Source: an uncultured Clostridia bacterium (GTDB taxonomy: Bacteria; Bacillota; Clostridia; Lachnospirales; Lachnospiraceae). From it: a stretch of DNA of 32,569 nt. The notes beneath the pieces are model-generated. The model was not told the origin of the DNA and did not search any database. It saw only the letters and a program-made list of their open reading frames with translations. Where the stretch lies: contig CAMIZL010000004.1 of the NCBI GenBank assembly GCA_946403295.1, forward strand, positions 71,113-103,681, read 5' to 3'. Every line of letters begins with the position of its first letter. Positions within the stretch are counted from its first letter, which is position 1. The translations under genes and the position numbers were made by a program. Below, piece by piece: positions 24,506 through 32,205 of the stretch.

Positions 24506-25030
24506 ATGGAGAACACTATCACTGCGCCGGTAATCAGAGAAGCAACAGCGGATGACGCGGAGGAAATGATATCATATTTGAACATCGTCGGCGGAGAATC
24601 CGATAATCTCATGCATGGGGCTGACGGGTTTAAAGTACCGGTCGAGGGCGTAAAACGACGCATTCAGGCTTTTCATGACGCAGATAACTGTGTTATTTTG
24701 ATTGCTGTGGAAGATGGGAAGATCATAGCCCGGGCAGAGCTCGACGGCTATCCTTTTGCAAGATTACATCACAATGCCAAGCTCTCAATTTCGGTCAGAA
24801 AAGATCATTGGAACATGAAGATCGGCACAATTCTGATGACAGAGATCATTGAACGCGCGAAAAAAATGAATCTGCATAATATTGAGCTGGAAGTAATTGC
24901 TGACAACAAGGCGGCCATTGCGCTTTACCATAAAATGGGATTCTCAGATGTCGGAGTCTACAAAAACTGGTGGTTTGTGAACGATGTATACAGCGATGCG
25001 ATCGTTATGCAGAAATGTTTGGATGACTGA
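24506..25030 (+). CDS. GNAT-family N-acetyltransferase
   Basis: 174 residues from the ATG at 24506, set by AGGAAAGGAG 10 bases upstream; an in-frame GTG at 24449 would add 19 unrelated residues. The fold order is clear: VIREATADDAEEMISYL opening, VILIAVEDGKIIARAEL, LSISVRKDHWNMKIGTILM (acetyl-CoA loop, a variant of RGxGIG), LHNIELEVIADNKAAIALYHKMGF, and a VYKNWWFVNDVYSDAIVM end, which resembles RimJ/RimL-like and antibiotic-type acetyltransferases. The substrate is unknown. It opens the AT-richer accessory block and is preceded by the CAAC-N5-GTTG region. Confidence 0.9.
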   Translation: MENTITAPVIREATADDAEEMISYLNIVGGESDNLMHGADGFKVPVEGVKRRIQAFHDADNCVILIAVEDGKIIARAELDGYPFARLHHNAKLSISVRKDHWNMKIGTILMTEIIERAKKMNLHNIELEVIADNKAAIALYHKMGFSDVGVYKNWWFVNDVYSDAIVMQKCLDD

Positions 25031-25126
25031 TGATCAGTAGGGTATGAAAATGCAACTGCGCAGGTGATTATCTGTATTATGAGATTGTGCCAGAGGGTAC
25101 GAATAGATCGGAAAGGAAGTAAGAAT

Positions 25127-25786
25127 ATGAAATATCAATACAAAGATATGCCTGAAAGCTTGAAAGGAACATACGGAGATTTTTCCAGAAATTTTGGTTT
25201 CTCATGGAAGGAATTCGTGGCGACTGTTCCGTCTCCGCTGTTTCTTGTTACCACATACAAGTCCAATGGTATGCCTAATGCCTGCATGCAGTCTTGGGCA
25301 ACCTTTACAAGTGCCGATCGTGGTAATGGTTTTTATGCTGTCCTGGCCAGCGTGAATAAAAACGGACACCTGTACAAAAGCGTGAACGAGACAAAAGAAG
25401 CCGTTATCAATTTTATGTCTGAAGAGTACCATGCTGCGTGTATGGCATCGATTAAGAACAATCAGTTTGAAGCAGATGAGATCACTGCTTCCGGCCTGAC
25501 TGTCGAAAAGGCGTCATGGGTTAATGCTCCTATGGTTTCGGAATGTTTTATGAACCTTGAATGCAGGTTTGTCTGGGAAAAGGAGATCGTACCGGGTGAT
25601 GATCATGTTATGCTCTGCCTTGAGGTAGTCGGTATTCATATTGATGAAGATCATATGGCCGATCGAACCGGAGAAAAAGGAATTCTTTACAATATTCACT
25701 ATCAGATGAATCCTGAAATGGTTACAAAGAAAAATCATGATTATGCTGCAGTTCTTAAAAAGAAGATAGATGTTATGGAGTATTAA
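25127..25786 (+). CDS. Flavin reductase-like FMN-binding split-barrel protein
   Basis: 219 residues from the ATG at 25127 (AAAGGAAG 7 bases upstream); an in-frame start at 25064 lacks a ribosome site. The flavin-reductase-like barrel is recognised from PSPLFLVTTYKSNGMPNAC, MQSWATFTSADRGNGFYAVLAS, GHLYKSVNETKEAVINF and ECFMNLECRFVWEKEIVPGDDHVMLCLEVVGIHID. Members use flavin to reduce small compounds or supply reduced flavin. The gene lies 96 bp after the GNAT gene and 60 bp before the nucleotidyltransferase, all in one direction. Confidence 0.88.
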   Translation: MKYQYKDMPESLKGTYGDFSRNFGFSWKEFVATVPSPLFLVTTYKSNGMPNACMQSWATFTSADRGNGFYAVLASVNKNGHLYKSVNETKEAVINFMSEEYHAACMASIKNNQFEADEITASGLTVEKASWVNAPMVSECFMNLECRFVWEKEIVPGDDHVMLCLEVVGIHIDEDHMADRTGEKGILYNIHYQMNPEMVTKKNHDYAAVLKKKIDVMEY

Positions 25787-25846
25787 TACAGTTATGGCTT
25801 AAGTTATCAGTTTATTATTCTATATATTTAAGATTGGAGACTAAAA

Positions 25847-26668
25847 ATGGGTAAGATTTTTAATGTAGAAGACAGACAAAATACATTGGATTACCTTCTT
25901 TCGTCTGCCGAAGAGTGTTCTAAGATAGTATCGTTAGTTCAGGTTGGCTCCGGGGCCGAAGGATTTCACGATGAGAAATCCGACCTGGATTTTGTTGTGG
26001 CATATGATTCCAACGATTCACAGACCTATGTTATGGAATATATGCATCGGAAGATTACCGAGAAATATAACCTTTTGTTCTTCGCACAGTCTGAAGAAAG
26101 ACATCTTCAGGTATATGTTTTGGACAATCTTTTGGAAATAGATATCGGTTTTGGCTGTTATGAACATGCAGCGGCTTTAAAACCTGCATTTAAGGTTCTC
26201 TTTGATAATTCCGGAATGGTTGAATCGAAAATGGTTAAGTCCCGAGAGGGTATGGATGAACGCATATATGGTGACAAGCAAAAGAAAGACCTTGAAACAG
26301 CCTGTAATTATGTCTGGACGCACTTGATGCATGCGGCAGTAGCTATCTATCGAAACAACTATTTCCGTGTGGTAGGTGAACTTGAATTTGTCAGAAAGAT
26401 ATATATTGATCTTGTCGGAGACCGATACAAGCTTGAGAGTACTGTGAACCGTGAGATAGATAAGTTGCCTGATTTTGAAAAAGAAGCTATCAAGAGTACT
26501 TTTGTTTTCGGTGAGAGCAGGGAGATATTATGGACCGGTCTAATTAATCTGACGAACTTGGTATATAAGGAATTGGAAGGAAACAGTGTGCCGATATCTA
26601 AGGAAATGCTTTTTGAGTATTATAGTGAGATCTGCATACCCGTTCGTAAGAACGGTTCGGCTTTATAG
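25847..26668 (+). CDS. Nucleotidyltransferase-fold protein (antibiotic adenylyltransferase-like)
   Basis: 273 residues. The polymerase-beta-like motif is intact: GSGAEGFHDEKSDLDFVV with Gly34-Ser35 and metal residues Asp46 and Asp48; a third acidic position lies in NLLEIDIGFG around residue 97. The C-terminal half is helical (TACNYVWTHLMHAAVAIYRNNYFRVVGELEFVRKIYIDLVG), like the substrate-binding half of lincosamide or aminoglycoside nucleotidyltransferases. No specific resistance family could be assigned. GGAG precedes the ATG. The next gene starts 18 bp later, so an operon is likely. Confidence 0.85.
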   Translation: MGKIFNVEDRQNTLDYLLSSAEECSKIVSLVQVGSGAEGFHDEKSDLDFVVAYDSNDSQTYVMEYMHRKITEKYNLLFFAQSEERHLQVYVLDNLLEIDIGFGCYEHAAALKPAFKVLFDNSGMVESKMVKSREGMDERIYGDKQKKDLETACNYVWTHLMHAAVAIYRNNYFRVVGELEFVRKIYIDLVGDRYKLESTVNREIDKLPDFEKEAIKSTFVFGESREILWTGLINLTNLVYKELEGNSVPISKEMLFEYYSEICIPVRKNGSAL

Positions 26669-26685
26669 ACGGGAGGGTTTTAAAG

Positions 26686-27555
26686 ATGGATAAATCTGTT
26701 TTTGAATGGCTGTTGGAAGAAACAAACCCTGAAGTAAGGCTCAGAACGCTTATTGAATATGAGAGATTACCTGAAGACAGTGAAAGCGTCATCGCCTGCA
26801 AAAATATTCTGCTTCAGAACAAAGTATACGAACGTGGGATTAAGAAGCTTAAAAAAGACAAGCCCTGGGACAAGTACGATGCGATCATGGCTATAGCAGA
26901 ATGGGGACTAACAAGAGACGATATCGGCAGCGATATCGATGAAGAAGTCTTTGCTCTGATTGAGAGTACAGGTTTTAAGATGCTTTGTGGTGAACCGCTG
27001 CTTCTAAGAAATCTGGTAAAGTTGGGATACTATTCTGAAGATATCGTTAAGAATGAAACTGATTCAGTTCTTAAACTGATCAAGGATGATGGCGGTTTCG
27101 GCTGCATCAGTACCAACAAAAAGATCAACGATCCAAGGAAACCGCATAAGAGCTGTGCAAGGCTGACGGTGGAATACCTTTTGCTGGCTGCACAGCTGCA
27201 GCTTGAGGGGTACAGACCGGAATGCGCCGATGCTTTGGTGCATTACTTTACAAAGCGTAACATTTTCTATAGGATGGATGATATGAAAACGCCTATGGTA
27301 GACGTGATGTTAGGAACATTTTATCCGCCTGATCCGATCAAGATCGGAGCACACATGATCATGTATGCTTTAAGGGTGTTAGGGTGTGAGCCGGACTGTG
27401 AGGCAATGCAGGCAGGCTATAAAGTACTTGATGAGCATAAACTCGAAAATGGGAGATATGTTCTGACGGCATCTAAAAGCGTACCGGCTTTTAAAGCAGG
27501 AAATGTCGGCGAAGAGAACAAATGGGTAACGCTGTACGCATATATGGCAAGGTAA
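26686..27555 (+). CDS. Alpha/alpha-toroid (prenyltransferase/cyclase-like) protein
   Basis: 289 residues, no signal or membrane segment. It consists of repeated helical pairs; LLKLIKDDGGFGC, SCARLTVEYLLLAAQLQ and GAHMIMYALRVLGC match the repeat style of alpha/alpha-barrel proteins such as squalene cyclases, whose DGGFG turns are a hallmark. The DxDD or DxDTA catalytic motif of true cyclases is not visible, so a binding role or different chemistry is likely. GGGAGGG upstream supports the start. It sits between the nucleotidyltransferase and the kinase with gaps of 18 and 19 bp. Its role in the operon is unknown. Confidence 0.6.
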   Translation: MDKSVFEWLLEETNPEVRLRTLIEYERLPEDSESVIACKNILLQNKVYERGIKKLKKDKPWDKYDAIMAIAEWGLTRDDIGSDIDEEVFALIESTGFKMLCGEPLLLRNLVKLGYYSEDIVKNETDSVLKLIKDDGGFGCISTNKKINDPRKPHKSCARLTVEYLLLAAQLQLEGYRPECADALVHYFTKRNIFYRMDDMKTPMVDVMLGTFYPPDPIKIGAHMIMYALRVLGCEPDCEAMQAGYKVLDEHKLENGRYVLTASKSVPAFKAGNVGEENKWVTLYAYMAR

Positions 27556-27574
27556 GTAACATAGGAGAGCTTTA

Positions 27575-28570
27575 ATGGACAAATATCCGGAAAACTTAAA
27601 GAGTCTGTATGACTTAAAGGAATATGAATTTAACAAGGTGCCCGGCCATGATGGCGGGCGTAATCTTGTTTATGTATGCACAAAGAATGGGGAGCCTGAA
27701 TATGTATTAAGGCTTTCAGTGCTTGGAGACAGAAGAGCACAGGATTATCAGGCTGAGGCAGAGTTTGTGCATTATCTTAAAGAAGCGGGTGCTCCGGTAG
27801 TAGATGTGATCCCTTCTTTAAACGGAAATCTTGTGGAATATTTTTCTTTGGACAAACAGGAGTATTTTGTGATGCTGTTTTCTTTTGCCAAAGGAATGCT
27901 GATCTCAGACAATGGATACAGATACAGACAAGGTGCTCCGATTGAAGAATACTTCTATAATACCGGAAAAGCACTGGGCACGATTCACAGGCTCTCAAAG
28001 GAATACAAGCCCCAAAATAAAAGGGCGGAGTATTTTGATAAATACAATCGTGAGTATATCGATGCTCTGATACCTGATGAATACGAAGAACTGAAAAGAG
28101 CAATAAAGGAGCGGATAGACATATTTGGTAAGCTACCTGTGAATGCGGATGTTTATGGTCTTGTTCATTTCGATTTCAGTGACGGAAACTATCATATCGA
28201 CATGAAAACGGGGGATATCACGGTATTTGATTTTGATAACTGCATGTATTGCTGGTATATGTTTGATCTGGCAAATCTCTGGATCCATGGAACAGGATGG
28301 TATCAAAATGAGCCAAATCCTGAAAAACGCATGGAGTACATGAAAGGCTATTTTGATACGGTGTTAGCCGGATACAGGAGCGAAACTGATCTTCCCGATG
28401 AAATGCTTTCAAAACTGCAGCTTTTCATAGATATGGTGCTGATCGAGAACATAGTCGACGAATTCGAGTGTTGCATACGTGAAGGGGAAGAACCTGATCC
28501 TGAAGATATTAAAGACGCTGCAGCATGTCTGATAAATCATATACCGAATGCGGGATTTGGTGGAAGGTAG
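27575..28570 (+). CDS. Aminoglycoside phosphotransferase (APH)-fold kinase
   Basis: 331 residues. The kinase signatures are intact: VLRLSVLGDRRAQDYQAEAEFVHYL (Lys is replaced by Arg in the beta-3 position), YGLVHFDFSDGNYHID with His198, Asp200 and Asn205, and DITVFDFDNCMYCWYMFDLANLW with Asp219 and Asp221. The VHFDFSDGNYHID and DFDNC variants occur in clostridial proteins labelled phosphotransferase rather than in known aminoglycoside resistance kinases. AGGAGAG lies before the ATG. It closes the operon that begins with the GNAT gene; a regulator follows 169 bp downstream. Confidence 0.88.
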   Translation: MDKYPENLKSLYDLKEYEFNKVPGHDGGRNLVYVCTKNGEPEYVLRLSVLGDRRAQDYQAEAEFVHYLKEAGAPVVDVIPSLNGNLVEYFSLDKQEYFVMLFSFAKGMLISDNGYRYRQGAPIEEYFYNTGKALGTIHRLSKEYKPQNKRAEYFDKYNREYIDALIPDEYEELKRAIKERIDIFGKLPVNADVYGLVHFDFSDGNYHIDMKTGDITVFDFDNCMYCWYMFDLANLWIHGTGWYQNEPNPEKRMEYMKGYFDTVLAGYRSETDLPDEMLSKLQLFIDMVLIENIVDEFECCIREGEEPDPEDIKDAAACLINHIPNAGFGGR

Positions 28571-28606
28571 AGCCTGATCGAAAAATGTGAGTATTTCCCG
28601 AGCACG

Positions 28607-28685
28607 CAACTTATAGTTGCGAAACCTACAATAAAAGCACTTGCGGGTTGGTGGAGATGATTGAACTGATCTGGTAATCTGTATT
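28607..28685 (+). promoter_or_regulatory. Candidate regulatory region ahead of the XRE/GyrI gene, copy B
   Basis: CAACT-TAT-AGTTG (28607-28619, part of the perfect CGCAACT/AGTTGCG repeat 28605-28621), CACTTG (28638-28643) and GGTAATCT (28673-28680) align without gaps with 24330-24408 (about 51 of 81 positions by hand count). TACAAT (28627-28632) could be a -10 with the palindrome over its -35. Confidence 0.6.
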
Positions 28686-28739
28686 TGCAACGCGTGGCAG
28701 AAGTTTTAACAGCAGATACGGATGAAAAGGAGAATAGAT

Positions 28740-29408
28740 ATGAGTTTTGGAAAGAACCTTCAGTATTTACGTCAGCTCAGCACAAATATGACGCAGGAGA
28801 CTCTGGCTGAAAAACTAAACGTTAGCCGTCAGACGATCTCTAAATGGGAAATGGATGCAACAAATCCGGAAATGGATAAGGCACTTGAGATATGCAAGAT
28901 CTTTAACTGTTCCCTGGATAATCTTTTCAGGGAGGAGATGGATAAACGCAGTAATGCGTACTCAGACCTGCGAGTAGAAGAAGTTGACGCCTTCCGTTAC
29001 ATAGAGCATACAGTGATAAGTACAGAACCGGAAAATGATGCGATCAGTTACATGTACAAGATAGCAGAAGAAAACGGTATCGATAATCCCAGAGTGATCG
29101 GATGGAACTTCCCCAATCTTTCACAGGAGCAGGTCAATGTCTTTAAGATGCATGGATATACGGCTGCTCTGATACTGCCTGAAGGGGTAAGCCCTGAGGA
29201 AATGAATATCAGGGAACAGCCTGGTCATAAATATGTTGCGATCCATATCGACAGACCGTATGATGATCCGTTTGTTACAATTCCCGGAGCTTATCATACT
29301 CTGAATGATTTCATGAGAACCAACGGTCTGGAACAGGTGACAAACGGAGTGATACCATGCTTTGAAACAGACGGGGAGAGCATGGATGTTTACTTGGCTT
29401 GCAGGTAG
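28740..29408 (+). CDS. XRE-family regulator with GyrI-like effector-binding domain
   Basis: 222 residues from the ATG at 28740, fixed by AAAAGGAG 7 bases upstream; an ATG at 28722 would put the ribosome site inside the gene. Residues 5-65 are an HTH_3 domain (MTQETLAEKLNVSRQTISKWE). Residues about 78-222 look like the GyrI/AraC-type effector-binding fold: YRYIEHTVIST-like strand, IGWNFPNL, GYTAALILPEGV, PGHKYVAIHID and CFETDGESMDVYLACR. Such domains bind amphipathic drugs in BmrR-type regulators. The fusion to an XRE head is common in Clostridia. The similar sequences upstream of this gene and of the GNAT gene make it the candidate regulator of the block. Confidence 0.85.
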   Translation: MSFGKNLQYLRQLSTNMTQETLAEKLNVSRQTISKWEMDATNPEMDKALEICKIFNCSLDNLFREEMDKRSNAYSDLRVEEVDAFRYIEHTVISTEPENDAISYMYKIAEENGIDNPRVIGWNFPNLSQEQVNVFKMHGYTAALILPEGVSPEEMNIREQPGHKYVAIHIDRPYDDPFVTIPGAYHTLNDFMRTNGLEQVTNGVIPCFETDGESMDVYLACR

Positions 29409-29409
29409 G

Positions 29410-29428
29410 CGGTTTGCTTGGCAAACCG
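29410..29428 (+). repeat. Perfect inverted repeat after the XRE gene
   Basis: CGGTTTGC and GCAAACCG pair around TTG directly after the stop codon. There is no U tract, so termination would be weak. It may stabilise the 3' end of the transcript. Confidence 0.55.
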
Positions 29429-29470
29429 GTGCAAAGTTTGACATTTTGATAAGGCTTTTGGAGGTAAAAA

Positions 29471-29512
29471 ATGCCGATAAAAGTATTATTCGTTTGCCAT
29501 GGCAGGATTTAA
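29471..29512 (+). pseudogene. Remnant N-terminus of a low-molecular-weight protein tyrosine phosphatase
   Basis: The 13 codons read MPIKVLFVCHGRI then stop, after a good ribosome site (GGAGG, 29460-29464). MxKVLFVCHGNI is the signature start of LMW-PTP enzymes, whose active-site loop C-x5-R begins at this Cys; here the reading frame stops inside the loop. The following 100 bp show no phosphatase in any frame and end at a terminator. A 52-codon frame (29499-29657) overlaps and runs through that terminator, so it is unlikely to be a gene. This suggests an internal deletion of the phosphatase gene. Confidence 0.65.
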
Positions 29513-29615
29513 GTTTGTGGTGAGAAATGACGGAAATAAGCCATTTGCAGGCACGAGGGTATTTGATTTACACCCCATTTACACCTTTGAAGGTGAACTA
29601 CCCGACGATGATATG

Positions 29616-29650
29616 AAAGCATTCTGCGATTTGCAGGATGCTTTTTCTTT
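29616..29650 (+). terminator. Rho-independent terminator ahead of the AlbA_2 gene
   Basis: AAAGCATTCTGC (29616-29627) pairs with GCAGGATGCTTT (29633-29644) with one U-G wobble around GATTT, followed by a T-rich tract. It insulates the downstream gene and probably was the terminator of the eroded phosphatase unit. Confidence 0.85.
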
Positions 29651-29657
29651 GGTTTGA

Positions 29658-29686
29658 TTGACTAAAAATTTGGATTGATGTATAAT
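29658..29686 (+). promoter_or_regulatory. Promoter of the AlbA_2/HATPase gene
   Basis: TTGACT (29658-29663) and TATAAT (29681-29686) are 17 bp apart, directly behind the terminator. Transcription would start near 29693, a few bases before the ribosome site GGAGGG (29699-29704), so the leader is very short. Confidence 0.88.
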
Positions 29687-29711
29687 TTCTTTGGATTCGG
29701 AGGGCAAAACT

Positions 29712-31286
29712 ATGGATTATAGACAGATAAAAAAACAGGCAAATGAAATACTTAAGAACAAAACAGCAGAATGCTCGTATATAGAATACAAGGCGTCAGA
29801 AAAACAAATAGATAAAATCTTAAAAACTATCTGTGCATATGGAAATAACTATTACAACAATGATATTCAATACATCTTTATTGGTATAGAAGAGGAGAAT
29901 AATGATGAACAGAAAGCTGTACCTGTGCTTCCGATTAAGGGAATTGCAGAAGGCCAACTGGAAAAATGCAAGAATACTATTAATTCATTACGCTCTTTTC
30001 TTTATCCAAATGTTTCGTTTGAAATAGTATCAAATGACTTGGAAGGGATTAGTTATATTCTCATTATTGTAAAGCGCCAGACGGGAGGCCCGTATATGGT
30101 AGCAGAAAAAGCTGAAAAGGACAAAAAGATTAATCTTAAGCCGGGAAGATATGTGAGGATTGAAGCTGATACGCGTCTTGCCAGAGTGGATGAGGAATAT
30201 GATCTGCTTCGCAAATTTGCCAATTTTCATTTTAGCTCTATTGTAAGTACAAGTGCTTCAATTGATGATTTAAATATAGATTTGCTCAGAGAGTATTATT
30301 CTAAGACAAGCTCAAGACAGATTAGCGATGGAATGGGAAAGAATGAGCTAGCTAAGACTTTGGATTTAATTGATAAGAATGATCCCCTGGATAAACGAGT
30401 AAAAAACTATGCAGTCCTCATGTTTTCCGATCATCCGGAGGATCATATTCCATATGCATATACAGAATTGATTGTTGATATGTTTGGAACAAAAAGAAAG
30501 ATGGAATCTAAAGTTTTTAAAGGCGCGATTTGGAAACAGTATTATTCCGCGTTAGAGTACATAAATAACAATTTCTTAAATGAATTGGTCATACGTGTTG
30601 ATGGTAGAGCAGATAATCATAAAATCGAGAACTTTACTTTTGTTGCATTGGAAGAGCTGCTTGCAAATGCAATCGTCCATAACAATTACGAGAATGGTAA
30701 GCCTGTCCAAATATATGTATCTGAAAAGCAGATAAATATTGTGAATTATAACAAGCCTTTACCACCTATTCGTATAAGTGATTTGAATGAGAGAACATTC
30801 TTTAATGAACGCGACACGGAAAATCCTGAAATTAGGGATATGTTTAAAGCATTAGGCATCATAGAATCCTTTGGAACGGGCATTGGGGAAGCGAAAAGAT
30901 CGATGAGGGAAAACGGTTCTCCAGACCTTTTCTATAAGACATTTGACGTAAATGATAACGTTACTTCTGTGGTTATTCCTGTAAATGATGAATACTATGA
31001 GATAAAAAATGGTACCAAACCAAAGAAAAAAGTTTGGATTGAAAACGAAACCAAAGATTTCAAGAAAAAAATCTTGGATTCGGGATATACAAAAAAGATA
31101 AAACAAAACATATTGAAGTTATATGAGGAAATCGGGACGGAGGTTTTTGGAAATTCCCGTGTAGTCGAAATATTAGGTTGTTCGGAGGTGACAGCAACTT
31201 CCTATTTGAAAAGGATGGAGTATGAACTGAAAATTATCGCTCAGGTAGAGGGAATGGGGAAAGGAAAATACAGGTTTTCTGCGTAA
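29712..31286 (+). CDS. AlbA_2 (Schlafen-type) / HATPase_c_4 ATP-binding protein with winged helix
   Basis: 524 residues from the ATG at 29712 (GGAGGG upstream); an in-frame ATG at 29691 overlaps the likely transcription start. Residues about 20-170 are the AlbA_2 domain (ECSYIEYKAS, ICAYGNNYY, YIFIGIEEE, GRYVRIEADTRLA). Residues about 300-425 are a GHKL-like HATPase_c_4 module: FVALEELLANAIVHNNY (N-box, Asn319), YNKPLPP, and LGIIESFGTGIGEAKRSM (G-rich lid). The C-terminus carries a winged helix (NSRVVEILGCSEVTATSYLKRM, about 481-502). Family members are putative transcription regulators, often in variable genome regions and sometimes near defence genes. The gene is visibly AT-richer than its neighbours and has its own promoter, which suggests acquisition. 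Confidence 0.85.
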   Translation: MDYRQIKKQANEILKNKTAECSYIEYKASEKQIDKILKTICAYGNNYYNNDIQYIFIGIEEENNDEQKAVPVLPIKGIAEGQLEKCKNTINSLRSFLYPNVSFEIVSNDLEGISYILIIVKRQTGGPYMVAEKAEKDKKINLKPGRYVRIEADTRLARVDEEYDLLRKFANFHFSSIVSTSASIDDLNIDLLREYYSKTSSRQISDGMGKNELAKTLDLIDKNDPLDKRVKNYAVLMFSDHPEDHIPYAYTELIVDMFGTKRKMESKVFKGAIWKQYYSALEYINNNFLNELVIRVDGRADNHKIENFTFVALEELLANAIVHNNYENGKPVQIYVSEKQINIVNYNKPLPPIRISDLNERTFFNERDTENPEIRDMFKALGIIESFGTGIGEAKRSMRENGSPDLFYKTFDVNDNVTSVVIPVNDEYYEIKNGTKPKKKVWIENETKDFKKKILDSGYTKKIKQNILKLYEEIGTEVFGNSRVVEILGCSEVTATSYLKRMEYELKIIAQVEGMGKGKYRFSA

Positions 31287-31434
31287 ACAAACCAGATGCC
31301 CAAAAATTGTTGTATGGGGGAAGATATATGCTGATAACCTGTTCTGCATTTGTTAATTATTTAAGAGATGTGCAAATACCAATTTGTTGTGGTTGACATT
31401 TCAGGATTACAGTTGAGGGGAGGGGAAGTGACAT

Positions 31435-32127
31435 ATGAAGATAGCAGTTTTAGCGGACCTTCACGGCAATATGGTTGCCACTGAGGCGATGGAGCGGGAT
31501 TTGGATCGAATTCGGCCGGATGAAGTCTGGTTCCTGGGAGATGCTGTCGGAAAAGGTCCTGAGAGCGACAGGACAATAGACTGGGTCAGAATACATTGTG
31601 ATCATTGGATTGCGGGAAATTGGGACCGTATCCTGAGCGTGTTACCGGAAAAGAACGCTTTTTATATAAATCAGATCGGACAGGAACGGCTTGATTGGCT
31701 GAATTCTCTTCCACTTGAGGATGAATTGGAGCTCGGCGGCATGAGATTCCGCCTTGTTCATGGGCGGGAGATAGATCCTTTGTATGTCAGTAATGATCCG
31801 GAGGAGAAGCTCTGGGGCGGATTACGCTTTCACGACGGCAGACCGGATGCGAACTGCTTGATTTGTGCGGATGCACACAGGCCCTTCATACGTCCGTTGG
31901 AGGGCGGGTATGCGATCAACACGGGAAGTGTCGGAAACAATCTCGGTGTTACATGTGCGCATGCGCTATTATTGGAAGGTGAGCACGGAGACGGTCCGAT
32001 ACGGATTACGATTCTCTCGGTGCCCTATGATAATCATAAAGCAGCGGAGATCGCCGATTCCTATCCGGAGTTGCCGAAGAAGGAGGCTTATTGTAACGAA
32101 GTGATGACGGGAGTGTATTCGCGATAA
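31435..32127 (+). CDS. Calcineurin-like metallophosphoesterase
   Basis: 230 residues. Metal and phosphate motifs in order: LADLHGN (Asp8, His10), FLGDAVGKGP (Asp36), AGNWD (Asn62), LVHGREID and CADAHRPF, then AINTGSVG. This is the YfcE/MJ0936-like class of compact phosphodiesterases. GNWD has Trp where many relatives have His or Cys, and ADAHRP replaces the common GHTHRP, so one metal ligand is an Asp or is lost. GAGGGGAGGGG before the ATG is a very strong ribosome site. TTGACA at 31393-31398 has no matching -10. Substrate unknown. Confidence 0.9.
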   Translation: MKIAVLADLHGNMVATEAMERDLDRIRPDEVWFLGDAVGKGPESDRTIDWVRIHCDHWIAGNWDRILSVLPEKNAFYINQIGQERLDWLNSLPLEDELELGGMRFRLVHGREIDPLYVSNDPEEKLWGGLRFHDGRPDANCLICADAHRPFIRPLEGGYAINTGSVGNNLGVTCAHALLLEGEHGDGPIRITILSVPYDNHKAAEIADSYPELPKKEAYCNEVMTGVYSR

Positions 32128-32205
32128 TTTAAATAATTCGGCATCATGAGCAAACGTTCCTGTGGAACAGAAGATAACTTTCGGAATTTAAGGAGAAAAG
32201 CAATC

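Noticed and set aside
29499-29657. 52-codon frame after the phosphatase remnant
   Set aside because: Its 3' part is a rho-independent terminator and it has no ribosome site of its own.
31393-31398. TTGACA before the metallophosphoesterase as its promoter
   Set aside because: No acceptable -10 lies 16-18 bp downstream.
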